Part shown: positions 8,491 to 18,174 of the stretch, piece after piece
Layout: every line of letters starts with the position of its first letter
How positions within the stretch are numbered: the first letter of the stretch is position 1
Translations under genes and position numbers: made by a program
DNA from: Photobacterium profundum
GTDB taxonomy: Bacteria > Pseudomonadota > Gammaproteobacteria > Enterobacterales > Vibrionaceae
DNA length: 64,000 bases
NCBI RefSeq assembly: GCF_003026285.1
Contig: NZ_PYOD01000004.1
Coordinates: 62,001-126,000, forward strand
Direction: 5' to 3'
Notes under the pieces: model-generated
The model's input: only the letters and a program-made list of their open reading frames with translations
The model's database searches: none
What the model was told of the DNA's origin: nothing

Positions 8491-11400
8491 TTAGGTTATA
8501 TTTTTATTTTGTTTAAACATAAAATAGCGTTGTTCATTCTCAACCAGTTTTACTTTTTCTGGACTATTTGTAGCTGCACTTTCTTGAGTGGTTTCTGGTT
8601 TAATAGTAAATATTGGCCATAGCCCTGTTTTTTCGACTAATTTTGTGTGTTTAATACTATGTTTAAGGTCGTATCCGTGCTCAATACAAGGAGAATATGC
8701 AACAACTAACGATGGTCCATTATAGTCTGCGGCTTCTTTTAGTGCTTTTATTGTTTGATTCATGTTGGCGCCAAGAGCAATTTGTGCAACAAAAATATTT
8801 TTGTGATTTGTGTACTGGGTTGAGAGTTGCTTTGCGGGTAATAGGTTTGGTTGCGAGCATAATTTCGCGGTTGCCCCTAATGGTGTTGCTTTGGATTTTT
8901 GCCCTCCGGTATTTGCATAGCACTGCGTATCAAGCACGAGTACATTTACGTTTTTACCTGAACGCAAGACATGGTCTAACCCTCCGTATCCGATATCATA
9001 AGCCCAACCATCGCCGCCTACTATCCATACCGTTTTCTCTACTAATGTATCAATAACATCGAGAAGTTCTTGGTGGCTATTTTGCTCATCATGATGATCT
9101 ATCCACGTTTTGATTTGTTCTATAGCTTCACGTTGTTGTGCTATAGAGACCTTATTGCCAGTTGGGGCGAACTGATTAATGGCCATTTGTACCTGAGAAG
9201 GTAGATGAACAGACAGTCGTTCTGATTTGGTAAGTAACCTTGTTGCCTTATCCTTTTGTATATCAATAGAGAGCTTAAAACCTAGCCCGAATTCAGCATT
9301 ATCCTCGAACAAAGAGTTGGCCCATGCAGGTCCTTTTCCTTGATCGTTTGTAGCATAAGGGGTTGTAGGAAGGTTACCGCCAAAGATGGAAGAGCATCCG
9401 GTGGCGTTAGCAATTAATAGTCGGTCTCCATAAAGTTGTGTGAGTACTTTGATGTAGGCTGTTTCACCGCATCCAGAACAAGCACTTGGGTATTCAAAGA
9501 GCGGTTCTACGGTCTGTAATGATTTAACATCAATTCGACTTTGCTGATAGATACTCTCACAAGGCAGAGTATTAAATACTTCAAACCTGCCTTTTTCATC
9601 ATCGTAAGTCAGACTTTTATCGACCATCATCAATGATTTAACATTTTTATCTGCTCGGTCTTTAGCTGGACAAACCTTGCTGCAAAGTTCACAGCCAGTA
9701 CAGTCATCAGGTGATACTTGTAAGGAATAATATTTGCCTTTTTTATCTCGTGATTTTGCAGCAACAATTTTTAAGCCGTTTTCTATTTTTTGGGGGTCAC
9801 ATTCATCAATGGTTTTAGCTCTTATCGCAGCATGAGGGCATACGATGACGCATAGGCCGCACTGAGTACAAAGATCTTCTCGCCAGAACGGTAATGATTC
9901 GGCAATATTTCTTTTCTCATATTTAGCAGTATTTGTTGGCCAGACTCCATCGGGAGGAAAGATTGAAACAGGTAGATTATTTCCTTCTCCCGCCAGTATT
10001 TTTGCATTGATGTTATTAAAGGAATCGGGTGCATTAGGCATTGAGGTTGTTGTTCGACTTTTTATACCAATGGGCATACCGAGAAAGTCATTTTTAATTA
10101 AGGCTGAAGAGGTTTCATTAATAGCCGAAATATTTCTTTTTATTACATCCTCCCCTTTATTACTGAACCGTTTTCTTATTGTAAGTATTAACGTTTTAGT
10201 TGCTTGGTCATGGTTAATATTATTAATTAATGAAAATAAGGCAGTCTGCATAACGGTATTTACCTTAAGACCTAAGTTATATTTTTTTGCGATATTAGAT
10301 GCATCAATAGAGTAAACAGTTATTTTATTTTGTATAATCGTTTTTTGTAATGTTTCTGGCAGATAATGCCATAATGTATTCTGCGTAAATGCAGTATTTA
10401 TTATTAACTTACCATGGATTGTAAGTTGATTATCGATGTTAATCGATTGAGCAAACTCTAATCGCGAGAGAGATATGATCTCTGCGCTATCAATTAAGTA
10501 TGTTGAATGAATAGGGGATGTGTCTAGCCTTAGGTGTGATGCAGTTATGCCGCCTGCTTTCTTCGAGTCATATTCAAAGTTACCTTTGACGTGTATATCT
10601 CTTTGGTGACCGATAATCTTTAAGGTACTTTTAGCAGCACTCACTGTTCCGTCACTACCAAACCCATACATTAGGATATTGGTCCGACCTTTATATGTAA
10701 TGTCGAAAGGGGGATAACATAAGCTCTGATGAGTAACATCATCATTAATACCTACAGAAAAGCGTCTTTTTTGATGTTTTTTTTCTTTGCTTAGTTCATC
10801 AAATATACCTTTCACATGCGATGGTGTAAATTCTTTCGATGCCAAACCATAGCGGGCCGCTATCACATTAGGCATGACTTTTTTCTTACCTAATGCGAAT
10901 GATTCATATAATGCAGCAATAACATCTAAATAAAGAGGCTCACCTTGAGAGCCAGGCTCTTTGGTTCGGTCTAGCACTGCAATATTTTTTACCGAAGACG
11001 GAATCTCATTTAATAGAAATTCAGAAGGAAACGGTCTGAATAACCTAATGATGACGACGCCGACTTTTTTATTTTGAGAAAGTAATCTATCAATCGTTTC
11101 TTTGATTGTGCCAATTGCAGATCCCATTGCAATAATAACGTCTTGAGCAGAAAAGTGACCGTAGTATTCAACAAGTTTATAGCTTCTTCCTGTCTGGCTA
11201 GCAAATGCACTCATGGTATCTTGTAGAATTGAAGGGCAATCAAGATAAAACGGATTAGAAGCTTCTCTTGCTTGAAAGAAGGTATCTGGGTTTGAGCTTG
11301 TTCCCCTAATTGATGGGCGATCCGGTGATAATGCTCTTGAACGGTGTGATGACAGTGCACCTTTAGGATACATCGCCATCATTTCAGCATCTAGAAGCGG

Positions 11401-11940
11401 ATCAATAGATGTGATTTCGTGTGAGGTCTTGAAACCATCAAAAAAATGAATAAAAGGAAGGCGTGTCTTTAATGATGTAACTGTTGAGATAAAAGCAAAA
11501 TCTTGAGCCTCTTGTACGTTTGAAGCGCAAAGCATCGCACAACCTGTTTGTCTAACTGCCATAACATCAGAGTGATCGGCAAAAATAGACAGTGAATGTG
11601 TCGCGACTGAACGGGCTGCAACATGCAAAACGAACGGAGTTAGCTCGCCAGCCAATTTATAGAGCGATGGGATCATCAACAATAAACCTTGTGATGAAGT
11701 AAAGGATGTTGCTAAGGCGCCAGTCATTAGGCCGCCATGAACAGTAGCAATAGCACCTGATTCTGATTGCATTTCTATAACGTTTGGAATGTCGCCAAAA
11801 AGATTTTTTTTCTTCTTAGATGACCATGTTTCACATTCTTCAGCCATTGGAGAGCTGGGAGTAATAGGATATATAGCGATCAGTTCGTTAAGCTTATAAG
11901 CGACATTTGCAACAGCACTATTTGCATCGATGATTTTCAT
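8491..11940 (-). CDS. nifJ: Pyruvate:ferredoxin/flavodoxin oxidoreductase, single-chain
   Basis: 1149 residues, slightly shorter than the usual 1170-1190. All PFOR parts are visible in order: the N-terminal pyruvate-binding domain (IAYPIT-like IYPITPSSPMAEE; SFTSSQGLLLMIP), a transketolase C-terminal-like domain, a gamma domain (YGFGSDGTVSAAKSTLK, GGITASHLR), a ferredoxin domain with two 4Fe-4S motifs (CTQCGLCVIVCP near 690, CTGCELCSKVCP near 750), then the cluster/TPP domain (SGCGETAY, GDGWAYDIGYGG near 970, NTGGQKSKATPLGA). It converts pyruvate and CoA to acetyl-CoA and CO2 while reducing ferredoxin or flavodoxin in the cytosol under anoxia. It stands alone, divergent from a KdpD-like kinase. 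The gene is more AT-rich than dms or mtl genes here, suggesting transfer. The ATG has AAGGTTAAATTT upstream. Confidence 0.95.
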   Translation of the reverse strand: MKIIDANSAVANVAYKLNELIAIYPITPSSPMAEECETWSSKKKKNLFGDIPNVIEMQSESGAIATVHGGLMTGALATSFTSSQGLLLMIPSLYKLAGELTPFVLHVAARSVATHSLSIFADHSDVMAVRQTGCAMLCASNVQEAQDFAFISTVTSLKTRLPFIHFFDGFKTSHEITSIDPLLDAEMMAMYPKGALSSHRSRALSPDRPSIRGTSSNPDTFFQAREASNPFYLDCPSILQDTMSAFASQTGRSYKLVEYYGHFSAQDVIIAMGSAIGTIKETIDRLLSQNKKVGVVIIRLFRPFPSEFLLNEIPSSVKNIAVLDRTKEPGSQGEPLYLDVIAALYESFALGKKKVMPNVIAARYGLASKEFTPSHVKGIFDELSKEKKHQKRRFSVGINDDVTHQSLCYPPFDITYKGRTNILMYGFGSDGTVSAAKSTLKIIGHQRDIHVKGNFEYDSKKAGGITASHLRLDTSPIHSTYLIDSAEIISLSRLEFAQSINIDNQLTIHGKLIINTAFTQNTLWHYLPETLQKTIIQNKITVYSIDASNIAKKYNLGLKVNTVMQTALFSLINNINHDQATKTLILTIRKRFSNKGEDVIKRNISAINETSSALIKNDFLGMPIGIKSRTTTSMPNAPDSFNNINAKILAGEGNNLPVSIFPPDGVWPTNTAKYEKRNIAESLPFWREDLCTQCGLCVIVCPHAAIRAKTIDECDPQKIENGLKIVAAKSRDKKGKYYSLQVSPDDCTGCELCSKVCPAKDRADKNVKSLMMVDKSLTYDDEKGRFEVFNTLPCESIYQQSRIDVKSLQTVEPLFEYPSACSGCGETAYIKVLTQLYGDRLLIANATGCSSIFGGNLPTTPYATNDQGKGPAWANSLFEDNAEFGLGFKLSIDIQKDKATRLLTKSERLSVHLPSQVQMAINQFAPTGNKVSIAQQREAIEQIKTWIDHHDEQNSHQELLDVIDTLVEKTVWIVGGDGWAYDIGYGGLDHVLRSGKNVNVLVLDTQCYANTGGQKSKATPLGATAKLCSQPNLLPAKQLSTQYTNHKNIFVAQIALGANMNQTIKALKEAADYNGPSLVVAYSPCIEHGYDLKHSIKHTKLVEKTGLWPIFTIKPETTQESAATNSPEKVKLVENEQRYFMFKQNKNIT

Positions 11941-12042
11941 AAATTTAACCTTAAAATTCTGGCAACAACAGTCATAAATTAATTTGATAAGAAATTAAGT
12001 TAGGTATAAGTTGTATGTCGCCTTCTTTAATGAACTATTACC

Positions 12043-13536
12043 ATGAAACAAAAAAAAGAAATAAATATAAGAACAGGTGACAATATTAAAAAAAACCTGT
12101 TGATTACTATGGTATTCATTTCGATTTATTTCGTAGTAATATATATAGGTGTTAAATTTAAGTCGGTGATGGTTGAATCTGATGTTGCCATGTTGTTTTT
12201 GTTGTTGAATATATGTACGGTTTACATTTTTTCAGCTGTGACAACGTCGATTATCACTTTACTTAGTATTATGGCTTTTCATTATTTCATTATCCCTGAA
12301 TATAACTCGTTTATGTTAACAGAGACAAAGCATATAATTACTTTTGCTGTCATGGTATTTAGTGGGGTGTTCGCTATAAAAATAACACAGTCGCAAAAAA
12401 AAGAAATACAAAAAACAACATTTCTAAAAAAAATGCATGAAGCTAATTATCAACTGGCTGTCCGTTTAGCCTCATGCAATGATAGTCAAAGTATTGCGCA
12501 GGCATCCCTTAACTTTTTAGATAAAAATAACCAGTTGCATGGCCAGATATGGCTGATAAGAGAGACAATACAGTTAGTTTCTAGTCATAAGTCATTACGT
12601 GATAAAGACTATCGCCCCATTGTTTTAAAACATAAAAAATCAAAAGCCAATAAGATAGATGTATCTGCCTCGATGACGCTCTTCCCCTTAATCGATGGTG
12701 ACAATACATTTGGATTTTTGTTGCTGAAGAACAAAGGTGGAGAGCCGATTATATCGATTATACTTCCCTTGCTGACATTATCTTTAGCAAGGGCAGAGGT
12801 GAATGTTAACTTGGTAAGGGCTAAGCGATTAAATGATTTAGAAGGAATGCGCAATACACTCTTAGCCTCAGTCTCCCATGATTTAAAGACACCGCTCGGT
12901 AGTATTATAGGTTCATCGACGACACTTACAGATAAGACTATTTCTTTGCCACAAGCCGTTCAACAAGAACTGCTAGAGTCGATAGCCAATGAAGGCTACA
13001 GTTTAAACCGAAGTCTTTCAAAGTTACTTGATATCACAAGATATACCTCAGATAAACTGATACCAAAAACGGACTGGTTTGATCCTGAAGAAATTATAGG
13101 AAGTGCATTAAAACGTGTGGAAATTATAATTAATAAACACTCCTTTCGCATAGATATCCCTCCTATGCTGATTGAGGTTGATAGTGCCTTATTGGAACAT
13201 GTTTTTGCAAACCTTGTTGAGAATGCAGCTAAGTATAGTGATGTAGGTACGCAAATTGATATAGATGCAAACTATGATAAAGGCATGTTTACATTAACAA
13301 TAAAGGATAGAGGTATTGGTATACCGGATGAATCAATACCCTATATATTTGGTCGCTTTTATCGGGTTGGTAACTCAACAAAAAAAGGCACGGGGTTGGG
13401 GCTGGCGATCTGTAAGGTTATCGTCTCTGCTCATTTTGGTGATATTACAGTGGCCCACAGAGAAGGTGGAGGAACGGTTTTTACCGTCCAAATTCCATGT
13501 GGAAAATTAGAGGTTGGTGATTTATATGAGCAATAA
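12043..13536 (+). CDS. KdpD-like sensor histidine kinase lacking the N-terminal KdpD/USP region
   Basis: 497 residues. The first ~115 form four membrane segments of the DUF4118 type found in KdpD, then a GAF-like linker (about 125-255). The HisKA box follows, ASVSHDLKTPLGS with the phosphoacceptor His279, then HATPase motifs NLVENAAKY, DRGIGIP and GTGLGLAI. Full KdpD (about 890 residues) has an N-terminal ATP-binding and universal-stress-like half that is absent here. It overlaps the response-regulator gene by 11 bp, and the Kup potassium transporter follows, so potassium or osmotic sensing is a reasonable guess. The gene is very AT-rich. No kdpFABC genes are present in the window. Confidence 0.85.
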   Translation: MKQKKEINIRTGDNIKKNLLITMVFISIYFVVIYIGVKFKSVMVESDVAMLFLLLNICTVYIFSAVTTSIITLLSIMAFHYFIIPEYNSFMLTETKHIITFAVMVFSGVFAIKITQSQKKEIQKTTFLKKMHEANYQLAVRLASCNDSQSIAQASLNFLDKNNQLHGQIWLIRETIQLVSSHKSLRDKDYRPIVLKHKKSKANKIDVSASMTLFPLIDGDNTFGFLLLKNKGGEPIISIILPLLTLSLARAEVNVNLVRAKRLNDLEGMRNTLLASVSHDLKTPLGSIIGSSTTLTDKTISLPQAVQQELLESIANEGYSLNRSLSKLLDITRYTSDKLIPKTDWFDPEEIIGSALKRVEIIINKHSFRIDIPPMLIEVDSALLEHVFANLVENAAKYSDVGTQIDIDANYDKGMFTLTIKDRGIGIPDESIPYIFGRFYRVGNSTKKGTGLGLAICKVIVSAHFGDITVAHREGGGTVFTVQIPCGKLEVGDLYEQ

Positions 13537-14227
13537 CGAACAGTTCAAAATACTGATAATTGAAGATGAAAAACCTATTCAGCGGTTTTTAAGTATTCTT
13601 ACATCAGGACATGGCTATGATGTTAAATCAGCCGACAATGGAAAAGATGGTTTATGGCATGTTGTTAATTGGAAACCCAATCTGATTTTGTTAGATCTTG
13701 GTTTACCTGATACTGATGGTCTTGATTTTACACGACAATTACGTACGTGGACTGAAACACCAATTATTGTTATTTCTGCTCGGGATAAGGAATCTGAAAA
13801 GGTACAGGCGCTTGATGTTGGAGCAAATGACTATCTCACCAAACCATTTGGAAGTGAAGAGTTACTAGCGCGTATTCGTGTTGCTTTAAGGTGGGTAACA
13901 AGTTCTGAGCAACAAGACATCACAGAGTATAGGTTTGGCAATATTACGATTGATTTAGTCATGCAGCAAATAACGCGTGATGACGAATTACTTCATGTCA
14001 CTCCAACAGAGTATAAAATTGTTACTCTGTTAGCTAAAAATATGGGAAAGGTTTTAACGCATAAACAGATACTTAAAGATGTATGGGGAGATAATTATAG
14101 TGAACATTCTCATTATGTCAGAGTGCATGTTGCACAGTTAAGACATAAAATTGAGGCTGTGCCAGCCCAACCTAAGTACCTTATTACGGAAACCGGAGTA
14201 GGTTATCGATTATTATCTGACCACTAA
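13526..14227 (+). CDS. KdpE-like OmpR-family response regulator
   Basis: 233 residues from the ATG at 13526, with GGTTGGTGA upstream; it overlaps the kinase gene by 11 bp. The receiver domain has the acidic pair IIEDEKP, phosphoacceptor Asp57 in LILLDLGLPD, the conserved Thr/Ser region VISARDKESEK and Lys in YLTKPFG. The C-terminal winged helix ends in HYVRVHVAQLRHKIE and GVGYRLL. The sequence style is that of KdpE. The likely target is the downstream kup gene, about 150 bp away, although translational spacing suggests kup may also have its own promoter. Confidence 0.88.
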   Translation: MSNNEQFKILIIEDEKPIQRFLSILTSGHGYDVKSADNGKDGLWHVVNWKPNLILLDLGLPDTDGLDFTRQLRTWTETPIIVISARDKESEKVQALDVGANDYLTKPFGSEELLARIRVALRWVTSSEQQDITEYRFGNITIDLVMQQITRDDELLHVTPTEYKIVTLLAKNMGKVLTHKQILKDVWGDNYSEHSHYVRVHVAQLRHKIEAVPAQPKYLITETGVGYRLLSDH

Positions 14228-14375
14228 TGTAGGGATCTTTATATCATCTTTATACAAAGCTCCCTAATCTTTACACTATTTTGAAATACATCCCTTTAAT
14301 ATAAACCCGTTAAAAGTCAGTGATAGGTTGTTCATCAGGCATAGTTTTAGTGGGGCTTTGCTAACGGGATCATTT

Positions 14376-16238
14376 ATGAAGAATAAAAAAAAGTCATTAT
14401 TTGGGATGTCATTACTTTCAGTTGGCGTTGTATACGGCGATATTGGTACAAGTCCTCTATATGCTTTCAAGGCTGCTTTTCATGGTCAACATAGCCTTGT
14501 AGTCAATCAGGCCAATGTGTTAGGTGTGCTCTCGTTAATCTTTTGGATGTTTGTTCTTGTTGTTTCTACTAAGTATTTATTATTAGTTACAAGGGTAAAC
14601 AACAATGGCGAAGGTGGTATTCTTACTCTTTCATCATTAGCGATGCAGCAAACTCATGGCATGATGAAGAAATGTATTCTTACCCTCGGTATGTTAGCAA
14701 CAGGGTTCTTTTTTGGGGAGGCTATCATAACACCTGCGATGTCTGTGCTATCAGCTGTCGAAGGCGTTGAAGTGGTAACTAAAAAATTATCGCCGTATAT
14801 CATGCCGATAGCACTTACAATGATATTATTGCTATTTGCTATTCAGTCTTATGGTACTGAAAAAATAGGTAAACTATTTTCACCTATTATGGTTCTTTGG
14901 TTTTTAACCATCGCATTATTGGGTGTTAGAAGTATTGCTGATAACCCGATTGTATTTAATGCCGTAAATCCAAAGTTTGCCGTGGAGTTTATTTTTAATC
15001 ATAAGCTATTCACGATCTATACATTATCAGTAGTGGTACTAGCTGTTACAGGAGTTGAAGCTCTATATGCAGATATGGGGCACTTTGGTATTGAACCAAT
15101 AAAAATGGCTTGGTTTACTCTTATTATGCCAAGCCTGGTTTTAAATTATTATGGTCAAGGGGCATTGATTTTAACTGACTCAAGTAATATTTCGAATCCG
15201 TTTTTTTTATTGGCTCCAAAATCTCTAATGTTACCTCTAGTAATATTATCAACGGTCGCAACAGTTATTGCATCCCAGGCCGTTATATCCAGTATGTTTT
15301 CTATAACGAGACAAGCAATAAATTATGGTTACTTACCACCGGTTCGTGTTCTTCACACATCTCATAATGAAATAGGTCAAATTTATGTCCCAATAGCTAA
15401 TTTCTTTCTATTTATTTCAGTTGTTATTGTCATACTTATTTTTCAACACTCTAATAATCTTGCTGCTGCTTATGGGATAGCGGTTACACTGACAATGATG
15501 GTTACATCGATACTATTCTCATTGGTTGCGATGAATAAATGGAAATGGTCTCAGCCTATTGTTGTACAGGTTATGATTTTAATGTTATGTATTGATCTTC
15601 CTTTATTTTTGTCTACCACGTTAAAAATTGAAAATGGTGGCTGGTTACCTATAGTAATAGGGTTATGTGTTTTTTCATTAATGTGGTTATGGAAAGATGA
15701 AAAAAGCAAACTTGTAAGTAAAGCTAAAATGAGCCATTCAGCCGAGGCGGTTGCTTATTCTCTTGAAAGAAAGTTCACTTCAAGAGTGAAGGGGACTGCG
15801 GTCTATCTATCGCGAGAGGAGGGGTATGTTCCTCAGTCTCTTCTTAATAATATACAACATAATAAAGTGCTTCATGAAAGAGTGGTATTTCTCACGTGTA
15901 TCTATGATGAAAAACCAAGAATCCATCCAATGAAGAGAGTCAAAGTAAAACAAATTTCACCTACATTTTGGTCGGTAACCGCTTATTATGGCTATAAAGA
16001 AGAACCAGACATTGAAAGTGCATTATATTCATGTTATTTGAGTAAGTTATATTTTCATTTGGATGAGACTGTTTTCTTTGTTTCATCAGAAAGAATTAAA
16101 ATAAAAGAAATCAATGTACTTCATGATGCAAAGGCGAGAATGTTTGTGTTCTTAAGTAAAAATGCGTTAAGAACATCTGAAAAGCTTAAAATACCTAAGG
16201 ATCATCTTGTTGAACTTGGTGTTCAATTGGAAATATAG
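14376..16238 (+). CDS. kup: Kup/TrkD-family low-affinity potassium transporter
   Basis: 620 residues from the ATG at 14376 (E. coli Kup has 622); an upstream TTG frame adds only unlikely sequence. The N-terminus LLSVGVVYGDIGTSPLYAFK is the family signature, followed by GEGGILTLSS, about twelve membrane segments and a soluble C-terminal tail from about residue 455. It takes up K+ with H+ across the inner membrane. It follows the KdpDE-like pair on the same strand, so this module would couple a Kdp-type sensor to a constitutive-type K+ carrier instead of the Kdp ATPase. It is AT-rich like its neighbours. A small membrane-protein gene follows 68 bp downstream. Confidence 0.93.
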   Translation: MKNKKKSLFGMSLLSVGVVYGDIGTSPLYAFKAAFHGQHSLVVNQANVLGVLSLIFWMFVLVVSTKYLLLVTRVNNNGEGGILTLSSLAMQQTHGMMKKCILTLGMLATGFFFGEAIITPAMSVLSAVEGVEVVTKKLSPYIMPIALTMILLLFAIQSYGTEKIGKLFSPIMVLWFLTIALLGVRSIADNPIVFNAVNPKFAVEFIFNHKLFTIYTLSVVVLAVTGVEALYADMGHFGIEPIKMAWFTLIMPSLVLNYYGQGALILTDSSNISNPFFLLAPKSLMLPLVILSTVATVIASQAVISSMFSITRQAINYGYLPPVRVLHTSHNEIGQIYVPIANFFLFISVVIVILIFQHSNNLAAAYGIAVTLTMMVTSILFSLVAMNKWKWSQPIVVQVMILMLCIDLPLFLSTTLKIENGGWLPIVIGLCVFSLMWLWKDEKSKLVSKAKMSHSAEAVAYSLERKFTSRVKGTAVYLSREEGYVPQSLLNNIQHNKVLHERVVFLTCIYDEKPRIHPMKRVKVKQISPTFWSVTAYYGYKEEPDIESALYSCYLSKLYFHLDETVFFVSSERIKIKEINVLHDAKARMFVFLSKNALRTSEKLKIPKDHLVELGVQLEI

Positions 16239-16246
16239 TTCGTGTT

Positions 16247-16267
16247 TTATTTCTTATTTCTTATTTC
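16247..16267. repeat. Three tandem TTATTTC heptamers between kup and the small membrane gene
   Basis: Perfect tandem copies at 16247-16253, 16254-16260 and 16261-16267, ending 40 bp before the ATG of the next gene. A short tract like this could vary in copy number by slippage. Confidence 0.6.
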
Positions 16268-16306
16268 TTGCTGCTTGATACTTATTGTGTATACCTTGGA
16301 GGTGTT

Positions 16307-16570
16307 ATGAGTGTATTTATTAGTTATTCTCCTGCTTTATTGTCGATTTTATTTTTATTTTTCACCTTGAAATTTAATGGGCAAGATAAAAGTGTTTTAA
16401 TTTGTTTTTTTATAATGATATCTCAGCTACTTGCTGCGTCACTGTGTGTAAGAACAATTTTTATAGGTGTGATGAATTTCGATATGAACTTGATGATTCC
16501 CCTTGATCTATTTATTTCATTATTGATTGTCTCTGCAATGGTTCGAGATTATGTTCAAAATAAAAGTTGA
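16307..16570 (+). CDS. Small membrane protein of unknown function downstream of kup
   Basis: 87 residues from the ATG at 16307, which has a strong TTGGAGG ribosome site 6 bp upstream; the same frame is open further left from 16268 but without such a site. Three hydrophobic stretches can be seen (PALLSILFLFFTLKF; VLICFFIMISQLLAASLCV; LMIPLDLFISLLIVSAMV), with charged ends, ending VRDYVQNKS. I do not recognise the family. The general build, three short helices, resembles small subunits of ion-transport complexes. Its place directly after kup in an AT-rich block suggests a K+-transport accessory or an unrelated small stress protein. Confidence 0.65.
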   Translation: MSVFISYSPALLSILFLFFTLKFNGQDKSVLICFFIMISQLLAASLCVRTIFIGVMNFDMNLMIPLDLFISLLIVSAMVRDYVQNKS

Positions 16571-16745
16571 GTTAATAAAATAACTTCCTCTATCAATGAG
16601 AAATTTCATTTAAGGTTATATATCACGTTTTTATCGGAATTATGCCATAAATTTCTTGGCCTCTCACAGCTCGTACGAATAATCATTTTCAAGTGCTCAG
16701 CCGAGCATTTTCTCGCTAACCTGGTATGTAACGGAGATATCTATC

Positions 16746-18041
16746 ATGGGAACCATCAAAAATAATATTGCTAATACTTCAGCAAACAGCGCAGACAAAT
16801 TAGGCTGGAGTAAAAGCGACACCGTATGGGGGCTTGGCTTATACGGTACTGCCGTGGGGGCGGGTACATTATTCCTTCCTATCAATGCTGGGGTTGGGGG
16901 GCTAATCCCATTGCTTATGATGGCTGTGCTTGCACTTCCGATGACCTTTTTTGCTCACCGCGGCATGACACGTTTTGTATTATCAAGCGCGAACCCAGGG
17001 GCTAACATCACAGAAGTGGTAGAAGAACATTTTGGCGTAGGAATGGGTAAAGTGATTACTCTACTGTACTTCTTTGCGATTTATCCTATTTTACTGGTTT
17101 ACAGCGTAGCGTTAACCAACACGGTTGAAAGTTTCATGGTTAATCAATTGAATGTTGAACCGCCCGCCCGTGCCCTCCTTGCATTTGGCCTTATCTTAGT
17201 ATTAATGGCTGTTGTGCGTTTGGGTGAACAATTGATCATCAAAGTCATGAGTGTATTGGTATTCCCATTCGTGGCGGTATTGTTGATGCTCGCCATGTAC
17301 TTAGTACCTTACTGGAACGGTGCGATTTTCGATAACGTGATGCCAGTCGACGGCAGTTATACTGCAACTATAATGGCGGTGTGGTTAATTCTGCCAGTAA
17401 TGGTCTTTTCGTTTAACCACTCGCCAGTGATCTCATCTTTTGCGGTTGCAAAACAAAAAGAATACGGTGCGAATGCCGAATCTCAATGTTCACGTATCCT
17501 TGTACGCAGTCATATTATGATGGTTGCAACAGTGATGTTCTTCGTGTTCAGCTGTGTACTAAGTTTATCTCCTGCAAACTTGGCAGAAGCAAAAGCGCAG
17601 AATGTTTCTATTCTGACTTACTTGGCAAATCACTTTGATACACCAATGATCGCTTATGCGGCTCCTGTGGTGGCTATAATTGCAATTACAAAATCTTTTT
17701 TGGGTCACTACATAGGTGCTAGCGAAGGTTTGAATGGCCTTGTGGTTAAGATGGCGCGTAGCCACGACAAAACTGTTGCACCAAAAATGTTGAATGCGTG
17801 TACTGCCTTTTTCATGCTACTGACGACATGGGCTGTTGCTACTATCAACCCTAGTATTCTAGGTATGATCGAAAGCCTTGGCGGTCCAATAATTGCCATG
17901 CTGTTGTTCATCATGCCAATGTACGCAATAAAGAAAGTGCCAGCGATGCGCAAATACTCAGGCGCATTAAGCAACGTGTTTGTAATTGTGATTGGTTTAG
18001 TATCAATTTCTGCGATTTTCTACTCCTTTACTACACAATAA
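16746..18041 (+). CDS. HAAAP-family amino-acid/H+ symporter, SdaC-like serine transporter
   Basis: 431 residues with about eleven membrane segments. The N-terminal LYGTAVGAGTLFLPINAG glycine-rich helix, NPGANITEVVEEHFG, and FSFNHSPVISSFAV are typical of SdaC/TdcC-type proteins (E. coli SdaC has 429). It would import serine, or threonine or another amino acid, with protons. The start follows ACGGAGATATCTATC. No serine dehydratase gene adjoins, so the substrate is a family-based guess. GC content returns to the level of the rest of the window here. Confidence 0.85.
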   Translation: MGTIKNNIANTSANSADKLGWSKSDTVWGLGLYGTAVGAGTLFLPINAGVGGLIPLLMMAVLALPMTFFAHRGMTRFVLSSANPGANITEVVEEHFGVGMGKVITLLYFFAIYPILLVYSVALTNTVESFMVNQLNVEPPARALLAFGLILVLMAVVRLGEQLIIKVMSVLVFPFVAVLLMLAMYLVPYWNGAIFDNVMPVDGSYTATIMAVWLILPVMVFSFNHSPVISSFAVAKQKEYGANAESQCSRILVRSHIMMVATVMFFVFSCVLSLSPANLAEAKAQNVSILTYLANHFDTPMIAYAAPVVAIIAITKSFLGHYIGASEGLNGLVVKMARSHDKTVAPKMLNACTAFFMLLTTWAVATINPSILGMIESLGGPIIAMLLFIMPMYAIKKVPAMRKYSGALSNVFVIVIGLVSISAIFYSFTTQ

Positions 18042-18174
18042 TTGGTTTTTTGTCCGTCATTCTTACCGTGCTTATGTTGTCCTTATTTTGATGTTTATTG
18101 TCTTTATGTTTGTAATGGCTAGGCGCTTAACTCGGTAAAGTACCCCTCATTGAAACACTGATGAGAAATTGAAC

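Noticed and set aside
9822-10315. Small frames on both strands within nifJ
   Set aside because: Shadows of the long, complete nifJ reading frame.
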